In this document: piece after piece, positions 56,242 through 64,000 of the stretch
Numbering within the stretch: the first letter of the stretch is position 1
How the letters are laid out: each line of letters starts with the position of its first letter
Assembly: GCF_001039355.2 (NCBI RefSeq)
Contig: NW_019775636.1
Span: forward strand, 648,355-712,354
Reading direction: 5' to 3'
Origin: Lingula anatina
Taxonomy: Eukaryota > Brachiopoda > Lingulata > Lingulida > Lingulidae
Length of the DNA: 64,000 nt
Program-made: the position numbers and the translations under genes
The notes under the pieces: generated by a model
The model's database searches: none
What the model saw: only the letters and a program-made list of their open reading frames with translations
What the model was told of the DNA's origin: nothing

Positions 56242-56355
56242 TGAATATATTTTATTCCGTGAAAATCGTACCTAAGTCTAAAAGGTTTCCCTTGATATCG
56301 TGTCAAACCGTTTCCATTTTTGCGTGTGTAATTTCTGTTTATAGAAGTATAAATT

Positions 56356-56361
56356 AATAAA
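56356..56361 (+). terminator. Polyadenylation signal of gene 2
   Basis: AATAAA 115 bases after the stop codon. Confidence 0.65.
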
Positions 56362-57189
56362 TATTGACAACCGTCAACCACACTTAATGTGCCAACTTTT
56401 CGAATGTCGTCAGTAAAAAGCAAAACATTTTACCCTTTCGGAACAATTAATACCTTCTAACCAAAAGGAAGGCCTTTATTGCCGGTAATAAGGCTAATTT
56501 GACCTTGATATTTTTGGTTGTTTAGCAGTACTCACTACTTTTTCTATGATAGTAACGGCCAAGACCACAGGGAGTAGGTGCCAATCTGACTGCTCCTATT
56601 GGCTGGCCAACTCACCACATTGATAAGAAAAAAGTTACAGACTAAATTTTGTAACCACGGCATACTGGCAAGGAATATGAAGTTAGAGGACCCAAAAGTA
56701 ATTACTCTAGCACATTTGGGATTTATAACACTCCAAATATTTTACACTCGAGAAAATGTAATAGCGTGTTCATTTCTAAGCGAATTTTCCGACCAGACTT
56801 AATGAACTACCTGCATAAAAGAAAATATTATTTTTGTTATGTCTTCTCTTCCGTTCACCTCCAGCTAAAAATGACCACTCAGCTTTACGTCTTACACCAC
56901 TACACGTCACTTCCGGCACAATTCTGACCAATGCTGATCTTCTCCGGTACCCTTTATTCGACCGGTCGATGAGAAGGATAAAGCGGTTGCTTTCTGGTGT
57001 TATTTCTATTAAGCCAAGAGAACGGGCGTGATGGAAGGCACCGACAGAGAGAATTGGATTTCGTTTCTGCTAGTAAAAATGATATTCTTGTAAAATGAGG
57101 GCACTTGAATCACCATCAGCGCGTTCTCAAAGGTGAAGTATGACGTGGTTAAGCATAGGACCTGGCTGACTATGGTTGGCTGACTTGTT
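56362..57189. other. Intergenic region between genes 2 and 3
   Basis: About 1.1 kb separates the stop of gene 2 from the promoter block of gene 3 on the same strand. No other gene is recognised. Confidence 0.5.
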
Positions 57190-57202
57190 AAGTCAAAGGT
57201 GA
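57190..57202 (+). promoter_or_regulatory. DR1-like nuclear-receptor motif upstream of gene 3
   Basis: AAGTCAAAGGTGA, followed by TTGTGGA-TA as upstream of gene 1. It lies 138 bp before the 5'UTR intron donor. Gene 2 has no equivalent, because the sequence between its far-upstream homology (to 36200) and its 5'UTR exon is deleted. Confidence 0.4.
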
Positions 57203-57327
57203 TTGTGGAATACTTAAAGCCGCACCAACCTACGAGATTGTAAACGAGCAGGTAGAGATTCAAAGCATCTCGATTGCGACACATTGTTAAGAAGCGACGA
57301 ACTTAACTTTGATTGATCTAATTGAAG

Positions 57328-57431
57328 GTGAGTAATAATTCATCTTACGCGATGCACATTTGTAGAATGCAACATTGAGGGTGTAATTTGTGATTTTAGT
57401 TCTAAAACGATCATCTCTTCCTCTTTGACAG
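57328..57431 (+). other. 5'UTR intron of carboxypeptidase gene 3
   Basis: 104-bp intron, GTGAGTAATAATTCA donor and CTTTGACAG acceptor, as in genes 1 and 2. Confidence 0.65.
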
Positions 57432-57509
57432 GTTTAACGGGTCGCGATTGTCATGACCGCTTCCAACAGTCACCTGAAGTCCGCGGCACGGGTGCATAGC
57501 CGAGGAATA

Positions 57510-57586
57510 ATGCTATTAGCGCTGACACTAACGGGTTTCTGTGTCCTGGTAACGGCTCTGCCTACTCCGGTCAAGAAAAATGACAG
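57510..57586 (+). CDS. Gene 3 exon 1 (signal peptide)
   Basis: Encodes [25 protein letters not shown] and two bases of an Arg codon; phase 2 donor GTAAGT. The next compatible exon is at 60055. No propeptide exon is seen in the 2.5 kb between, which holds a mariner remnant. Confidence 0.88.
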
Positions 57587-59658
57587 GTAAGTTTTTTATC
57601 TGCTTTCTAAAACGAATTTACTCGCTGGCTTTCGGATTTTAACAGTTAGTCGGACTCATAAAGACCACAAGACTGCGCAATTTGTAAGAGAATTGTATTT
57701 TCAAGATTATTCGACACTACATTTCCATGTCTATCCAGATCTGGATTTGATGGGTCATTCTTGATTTTTTTGTCCAATAAATACCGCAATTTGTCAAAAA
57801 AATATATTAATCGATTGATAATCCCAATCGGCCAAGGCGTAAGGCGTAAAGCGGTGCGTCACCCCTTGTGCCACAAATGTAAACAGATGGTCTTCTAAAT
57901 CGACCAAAACAACACAATTACCGTCATTCAGTTTATGGCTTGTTTTATGCCATAAATAATCTCGAACCTTATTGTATTATAAGAACTCCATACGAGGGTT
58001 GATTGATAAGTAGTGAGCCTCGTGTGGAAAGGGTTAAGCAGGGATATCCCTTTTCAGCCCTTCTATTCCCTGACTATTTAAAGGTGTGTAGCCGAAGTTT
58101 GGTGTCATTTGGTTAGTTTATGTCGACGAGGCAGCGGAAAGCTCAGGCAAGGTGTACTGTTCATTAAGGGGAATGCCCCTGCTCACGAGTCTGTCATTGA
58201 CATGGCTTCATTCAACGAGTGTGGCTTTGAACTGATAGAACATCCACCTTATTCGCCTGATCTTGCTCCCTCTGACTATTATCTATTTCCCAAATTTGAA
58301 AAAGGCCATTTCAGGTGCTCACTTTGTGTCAGATGATGACGTCATACGTGAAGTGAAGGGGTTTCTGAACGGCGAAGAAAAGGGCTTCTATAAACGTGGC
58401 ATAGAGGCTCTCAAAACTCTCTGGCAAAAGTGTATAGATACTCAAGGAGACTATGTTGAAAAATAAAGAAAAATACTTGTAAAATATGTACCCCTTCTAT
58501 ATGAGGCTCACTACTTATCAATCAACCCTCGATACATCGTCTATCATCTTAAAAGTGTACAATTAGCATCAGATTGATTTACATCTATGTCGGATGGCTA
58601 AAGAATCGTTAATTATTTCAAAATTCAAAAACTTGCGTAAAACGCACTTTTGCTGCTTCTAGAACTCTGCCCGTCTTTTACTGGTTCATTTAACACGTTA
58701 GACATACTTGGACTCCCAACAACAGAACCTCGCACTACGTCCACATTCGCCTGCGATCTCCAAGTCAACTTTCATTCAGTCTCTGATGGTTGCCCTTTCT
58801 TACTGGACAACATCAATGTTCATGTGTTCTTAATTTCTTTCTCAGGGGTTAATTGGGAAACTTATTGGAAAAAGAAATGAAACCTTCTGCGGCATCTCAC
58901 CTGTACCGTTTTCAACGATTTTGTCGGATGGGTCACGTTTATATTGAAACACCCGTCATTTATTAATGTGGCTACCCCCTCCAAGGACCCCTAATAACTA
59001 AATATTTTGGATCTATTTGTAAAGTCGGAAATAATACACGATGAGAACTGAAAGGGTTATAACTCATGTTGAAGCGTTTTCGGAATATTTAACACTAGAC
59101 TTTATTGAACTACCGGGGGTATGCATTTACAAACTCTATGGTAAGTGAAATAAACATGACATAAGTCAGAGGCAGACTGTTAAAATTGTCATATTCTAAT
59201 TGCCAGAAGGGAGGCAATGACTGAGAAAACTAATATGTTCACAACTTAAATTGCTTAAACATGAAGTGATACATTAATTGATAGTCAATAAAGAACGAAG
59301 AGATGATTTCAATTTCAGAGATTCATCTGAGATTTGAAATGTTCCTTTTTTTAATTTTTATTCCAAAACGCTTTTTAAATGTATTTATAGTATTACGCGG
59401 CGCCACGTTTCTCTTTCCTATTACCACAACCGGTTTAGAGTTTTAATTAAAATGAGAACTTGGATCCAGAACGATCATGCTGGTTCACCCTGAATTTCAA
59501 AGGGTATTGAACACCCGAGGCTGCTGCCTGTATTTGGTGTATTACCACCAGGATGGTTCCTGGTTGTTGAGTATGAAATTCATGGTGTTACACCCAGATC
59601 CGAGATGGAGATAGGAAAAAATGACCTCGCTCCAGAGATCTGTTTTCTGACTGGTTGG

Positions 59659-59698
<40 letters not shown>

Positions 59699-62600
59699 TT
59701 GTTCCATTGCACGACTGTTAGGTTTCCGTTCTTCGTAGCCCAGAGCATACTGTCCACGCGATGGTTTCGTGTTAACTTGAGCTTCTAAACATCTTTTTTT
59801 GCCTTATATCCATGTTGAACGAGCCAGTAAGCAACCCTGTATAAAGAATTTGTTAGAGTAATCGAATCTTTAATATTTTAATTAGTTAAAACTGTTGGTA
59901 AAGATCTGTTTTGCCTTTGGGTCGTGCAAGGTTGAACGGTTTACCACCACTCTGTAAATATACATGTATATGTCTATTTAAATGTCGTTCTCTAAAGTTC
60001 CGAGGGCATGCGACAAAGATGGGCAAAAACTGCATATTAACACATCTATTCCAGAGTGACTGTTGAAGAAAAACCTGAAGTCCAGCGAAGGGAGAAACGC
60101 TCTTTGCCACCTCAAGCCCAATTCAACCAGAGCGGTTACAATAGAGTTGACGTCGTAAGGCATAAAAACAATTGCTGATCAGGCCCTATAATTGCAAATA
60201 ACATGTATCATTGTTATTCTAGTTTACATATAAGCACATGTGCGCGTGCAGACACACCAATATGTTATCTCACGTTCTTGTCTTCTCTTAGTTTTTCCGT
60301 TTTGAATAGAATATTTTTACATGTGAAAAACATATTGTTTTTTTTTTCAGCATCAGTGTTTATCTTCAGTAGTCGACAAGAAAAAAATCAAAAACAAAAG
60401 CACAATTTTTGTGTTGTTACAAAACAGACTCAAAATTACTCAAAATAATAATAATAATATAATAATATATTTATTTCAAGTCTAAAATCCATAAAATGTT
60501 CAATAGACTGTACAACATAAAATACAAAGAGGTTTATAGATAAAAACAGTTAAGATATATTTTATATAAATAAGAGCTAAACTAACTTAATTGTAATAAA
60601 CAGTAATTAAAAGTAAAAAATCCAAGGTTTCTTTAAAATTGTAAAATTTAAGATTCATGCATAAAATGTCTTAAAAATATGAGTTTTTAATTCATTTTTA
60701 AAAGATTCTTGTGATTCTATTTGTCTAATAAAAATTGGCAACTTATTCCACTCTACTGGTGCAGCTACACAAAATGATATGTCACCATACGATTTTAACC
60801 TTGATTTTGGAACTTTCAGTAAAAGTTTGTCACCAGACCTCAGGGATCTTTGAGGGCTATAATGTTTGACTAGATCAGTTATATATGGTGGAGCTAGATT
60901 ATAAAAAGCAGCATGTGTAAAAACTAAAACCTTAAATAAAATTCTGGCCCTAACTGGTAACCAGTGCAGATGCTTTAAAATTGGAGTGATATGGCAATCC
61001 CTAGGCTGTAGCATTAAAAGCCGTGCTGAGATATTCTGGATGCGTTGTAATCTTTTGATCTTATCATCTGGACATCCATATAGTATAGAATTGCAATAGT
61101 CTAGCCTGGAAGTTACCAATGAGTGTATAACAGTAGCAGCAGATGATTGATTCAGATGTTTCCTTATGGTGCCAATATTCCGAATGTTGAATAAACAAGA
61201 CCTTGTGATGTTGGAGATCTGTTTGTCCATTGAAAGTGTAGAATCAAAGTATACTCCTAAACTTTTTACATTTGGGGAGGAAAATGCCATACTAGCTCCA
61301 ATTTTAAGTTGCAAGTTATGAGCTTTGGGCCCCAGCAGTTAAAACATTTATCTAGAAGCTAAGACCAACTTTCAGTATTAAATTACCTTCCTCCCGTTAC
61401 TTACTCTGAGATTTCTCTTGAAACTGTAGAGACTGCAGATAATATAGATGCTGATAATGTGGAGGGGAGTTCTCAGTGATCTCTGAAACTAGGGTTCCTC
61501 GGTCTTGACTTCAGATCTATAAATGGCTGAAGACGATGGAGAGTTCGTGTGGCGGGAAATGCTCCGTGTTCAACTTAAGGTATAAATCCTCCAAAGGGCG
61601 AGCCCTACGTGCCATCAAGGTACGGTGATAAGCATATAATATTAACTTTTTTGGTATAGAGGGCGAATTCGGCATATTTAGCATACAGGGGGTTTGTTGA
61701 TATATCATGCACAACTGTGACTTTTTAGATTAGGGTACAGATTGTCGTTCTTTAAATATACTTTAATTAGCAATTAGCATACTCCTTTTAAGGAAAATTG
61801 ATCTTATTGGGTAAAAAGCATACGAGGACGAATTATTGGCGCCAAGTCTACCATGAAGTATACAGTAATGAGCATAAAATAGTTCTAGATTGGCGCGTTT
61901 CAGTTTCTGTCTAGTTCTTTCCAAATATGATTGTTATTCCGTTTGTATTGAAACGGTTATTCTTACATTTGCTGACAAGGCAATACGAGATAAAACAGCT
62001 GACAAGACAAAAAGAAAGGTTTGACAGTAAATTATCCTTTTTATAAAGACTAACCTATTGCATTTTACCCATGAATCACGGCATTGTGGTCAATGACCTT
62101 TGATGAAAGGTCAAAAAGTCAAGTCTCATAGATGAACATGTTTATATTCTTTCGATTATAACCTGCATTCCTATCATTTCCTATCATTCAAACTGGACAT
62201 AAAAAGTTCTAGTATAATTTCAGATTGGAACCCTTAATCCCCAAATCAACAAACCAGCAATATGGATAGACGCTGGCTTGCACGCCAGGGAGTGGATTGG
62301 GATCTCCTCCGCTCTTTATTTCATAAACAAGGTACGCATTCATGGGACTGTTAGTACACGCTTTGTACGGTAATGGTTTCCGTAACAGAAACCTGCTCTT
62401 TACTTTTTACACTCTTCGGGTTTGGATGATTATTTTTACTCTGTTCAAAATTAATTATTGTTCTGCATCATTTTAAAATCTACCCCCTTATTTTCAAGCT
62501 GATCAGTGACTACGACCAGCCAGAGGTGAAGAACTTGGTGGACTCGTATGACTGGTATATTCTACCCGTGGTCAACCCTGACGGATATGAGTACTCCCAC

Positions 62601-63385
62601 ACCAACGTAAAAGAACTGTTATGATTTATATTATATAATTGCTAATTATAACAAACCAACAAAGCCGTCCAATGTACATACAAAAAGCAGAAAATAATAA
62701 TGCACAAAATAGGATACTGTCAATTCTGATGCATTAATACATTATGCTTAGCTGCAAAGTCTACATCAAATTTTAATTATGCACAACAGATGGAGATAAG
62801 AGTTCATACTTTGAAAATGCCAGAATAAGAAAAAGTGAAAATATCAGAAAAAAATGCATAAATTCAATAAGAAACATTATAATCCAATAGAGCTGTTTTT
62901 TTTTTTTTTTTAATTTGAGTTGCACTATGTCAGTTGAGCATGATGTATTGTTGCATCAGAATTGACAGCATCCTATTTTGTGCAACATTATTTTCTGCTT
63001 TTTGTATGTACATTTGACAGCTTTGATGTCTTGCTATTTCTCGTTTTTCATAAAACGAAGTCATTTTACACGGTGATTTGTGATTTTCTACTCAAATTTT
63101 CAATGAGATGTGAATTAAGATTAATTTACTCTGGTTTGTGATTTGATTATTTTATTTAACTGTGAAGTGTGATCACTACCCCCCCCCCCCCCACACACAC
63201 ACACACACACAAAAAAGGACCTTCATTTAAACCTTTCAAGTTGACTCAATACCGGCCTTAAATGTGCTAACAAATTACTTCACTCGCACTGTTTTAGAAT
63301 CGCACGTGGCGCAAGACACGTTCACAGCAGGATAATGGTTGCTACGGAGTCGATGCTAACAGGAACTTTAACTTTCACTGGAATG
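57510..63385 (+). CDS. Carboxypeptidase gene 3: M14A enzyme lacking the propeptide module (partial, runs off the window)
   Basis: Six exons are in the window, giving 195 residues plus one base: signal peptide, a 25-residue pro-region with REKR (38-41), then the first half of the catalytic domain. H114 and E117 (HARE), R171 (Arg127), N187/R188 and the disulfide C181 are all present, so the part seen is compatible with an active enzyme, unlike gene 2. Exons for His196, Tyr248, position 255 and Glu270 should lie beyond 64000. Intron positions equal those of genes 1 and 2. Confidence 0.88.
57993..58532 (+). mobile_element. Internally deleted mariner element
   Basis: Inverted ends CGAGGGTTGATTGATAAGTA (29 bp matching, left at 57993, right to 58532) with TA on both sides. 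Full mariners are about 1.3 kb, this is 540 bp. It keeps the C-terminal transposase part: RRGSGKLRQGVLF, HPPYSPDLAPSDYYLFP, then with a frameshift near 58290 FVSDDDVIREV to GDYVEK. The Asp of the usual QDNAPAH motif is Gly (KGNAPAH). Dead. It lies in gene 3 intron 1. Confidence 0.9.
58533..60054. other. Gene 3 intron 1, non-coding
   Basis: The part 59130-59590 matches gene 2 intron 1 at 36660-37150 (for example CAGAACGATCATGCTGGTTC), so the paralogues share this intron by descent. Neither copy has propeptide exons. A GA tract lies at about 59663-59694. Confidence 0.6.
60055..60154 (+). CDS. Gene 3 exon 2: linker with furin-type site
   Basis: Completes Arg (AG+A) and encodes VTVEEKPEVQRREKRSLPPQ and a short linker ending NRVDV. 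R-E-K-R fits the furin consensus. Ten codons shorter than in gene 2. Confidence 0.88.
60440..61335 (-). mobile_element. CR1/L2-type LINE fragment, 3' part
   Basis: A minus-strand frame (61314-60655) encodes 219 residues of the C-terminal reverse transcriptase region: VKSLGVYFDSTLSM, SRLDYCNSILYG, LKHLHWLPVRARILFKVLVF, VAAPVEWNKLP and FKNELKTHIF, as in CR1/L2 elements. Weak homology extends to about 61335 (LLGPKAHNLQL). The 3' end carries a TTATTA microsatellite-like tail (plus strand AATAAT, about 60440-60475). 5'-truncated; in gene 3 intron 2. The long open frame suggests a fairly recent insertion. Confidence 0.85.
61515..61619 (+). CDS. Gene 3 exon 3
   Basis: Encodes IYKWLKTMESSCGGKCSVFN and ends GRALRAIK; the C-x3-C pair matches gene 1. 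Phase 0 at both ends. Confidence 0.9.
61620..62223. other. Gene 3 intron 3, non-coding
   Basis: Ordinary intron with no recognised feature; a GCATATTTAGCATACAG-like AT-rich stretch near its start is also weakly seen in gene 1 intron 5. Confidence 0.5.
62224..62331 (+). CDS. Gene 3 exon 4: zinc-binding HARE exon
   Basis: Encodes KPAIWIDAGLHAREWIGISS and ends YFINK. Intact H-x-x-E and Arg71. Phase 0 at both ends. Confidence 0.94.
62499..62606 (+). CDS. Gene 3 exon 5
   Basis: Encodes LISDYDQPEVKNLVDSYDWY and ILPVVNPDGYEYSHTN; nearly identical to gene 2 exon 5 in its first half, supporting a 2/3 sister relation. Confidence 0.93.
62607..63297. other. Gene 3 intron 5, non-coding
   Basis: Contains an imperfect inverted pair: TCAATTCTGATGCA (about 62718) with TGCATCAGAATTGA (about 62953), and CAAAATAGGATACTGTC with its complement, giving a foldback over about 62640-63020. 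A C run and CA tract lie at 63179-63211. Confidence 0.5.
63298..63385 (+). CDS. Gene 3 exon 6: catalytic Arg exon
   Basis: Encodes NRTWRKTRSQQDNGCYGVDA and NRNFNFHWN. Arg127, the disulfide Cys and Asn144/Arg145 are all kept, in contrast to gene 2. Ends in phase 1 at GTAGGA; the first 35 bp of the intron resemble those of genes 1 and 2. Confidence 0.93.
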
Positions 63386-63848
63386 GTAGGAATACGGTTG
63401 CGCCAGAACACATACATACACTAATCGAGTTGCCACTCCTAGGGCCCAATGCTGGAACTCTGCAATGTCTTTTCTGTAGATTCTTTTTACCGATATGCAT
63501 TCCTTATGGCAAGAGAAACAACATTAAGTTTGTCACAACTTCCGATACCTTTTTCAAAATGGACGCCGACTTGTGTGAGAAAATAGATAAACAGCCCAAG
63601 AACAGTTCTTTCAGAACAGCACAGCATTTCTGTTAAAAGATTACAGGTAAAGACATTGCAGGGTAAGCAGGCATGCTAGACTATGAAGCAAAATCTTTTT
63701 TTTTTCGGAATTTTTCAATATATTGGTGATTAGTTATACATTTAGAAACATGGTTTTGAAAATACTTTTCTGTGTAAAACAGTGCGTTACATTTTCGGAA
63801 ATTTATATATTCCATTTTTCATAAATTATTGGGAACATTTATATTCAA

Positions 63849-64000
63849 TGGACTCCCAAAAATCCAATGCATTTGGTGGAAAGCTGCTAGAGTTATGCAA
63901 AGATTGCAATTTAAGAATCTTAAATGGCCGTAAACTAGGTGATCTACTTGGCAAATATACTTGTTATCAACCAGCTGGTATCAGCGTTGTTGATTATGTC
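63849..64000 (+). mobile_element. LINE endonuclease-domain fragment (runs off the window)
   Basis: An open plus-strand frame encodes DSQKSNAFGGKLLELCKDCN, then LRILNGRKLGDLLGKYTCYQ and SVVDYV, typical of the apurinic-type endonuclease of non-LTR retrotransposons (S-x-D-Y motif near its end). It lies in the intron after gene 3 exon 6 and continues beyond the window. Confidence 0.75.

Noticed and set aside
58650-58880. 76-residue frame in gene 3 intron 1
   Set aside because: No recognisable domain or paralogue; it does not resemble the propeptide and is not in a compatible splice phase context.

Overview
This is animal nuclear DNA: GT-AG introns, 0.1 kb coding exons in a sea of AT-rich non-coding sequence, long dinucleotide microsatellites, and many degraded transposons (Tc1, mariner, Harbinger-like, CR1/L2-type LINE, GIY-YIG/Penelope-type). 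The repeat mix, the secreted M14 carboxypeptidase cluster and the very high allelic variation suggest a marine invertebrate, probably a lophotrochozoan or a lancelet-like animal; I cannot name the species from the sequence.

The core of the window is a cluster of three same-strand secreted zinc carboxypeptidase genes (family M14A, digestive CPA/CPB type). Gene 1 (exon 1 at 2449-2525 and again at 11463-11539; exons 2-11 at 22442-28262) is complete, 444 residues, with signal peptide, a full 74-residue propeptide module on exons 2-3, a furin-type RKKR site, all zinc and catalytic residues, and Asp at the specificity position 255 (CPB-like). Gene 2 (36485-56241, 382 residues) and gene 3 (57510 to beyond the window) carry the same signal-peptide exon but it joins in frame, in the same phase, directly to the exon with the furin site: the propeptide exons are absent. 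Gene 2 also has Ser for Arg127, Val for Tyr248, Lys for Arg71 and has lost both cysteines of the conserved disulfide, so it looks like a zinc-binding pseudo-enzyme. Gene 3 keeps the catalytic residues as far as it can be read. Between genes 1 and 2, on the minus strand, lies a three-exon Ly6/uPAR-type GPI-anchored protein gene (31883-34777, 145 residues).

Layout: 1-4205 and 8985-13069 are two copies of the gene 1 promoter/exon 1 region; 13070-15424 and 16601-18559 are two copies of intron 1 sequence; 47368-50212 and 50352-53264 are two copies of gene 2 exons 8-9 with their introns. One member of each pair starts or ends at, or within about 140 bases of, an isolated single N (4206, 15427, 50351). 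The simplest reading is that these are the two haplotypes of a very heterozygous animal strung in tandem by the scaffolder, not real duplications. A 985-bp Harbinger-like element (8000-8984) with TTA target duplication has its matching empty site at base 14-16 of the other copy.

Other parts: a 6.3-kb array of 1.4-1.55-kb tandem units with tRNA-like B boxes fills gene 2 intron 1 (37530-43790), exactly where propeptide exons would be expected; several foldback MITE families sit in introns; a 3.66-kb block with inverted ends flanked by TA microsatellites and holding a GIY-YIG domain lies in gene 2 intron 9. The three carboxypeptidase genes share a 5'UTR intron of 104-109 bp; genes 1 and 3 also share an upstream DR1-like nuclear-receptor motif that gene 2 lacks.
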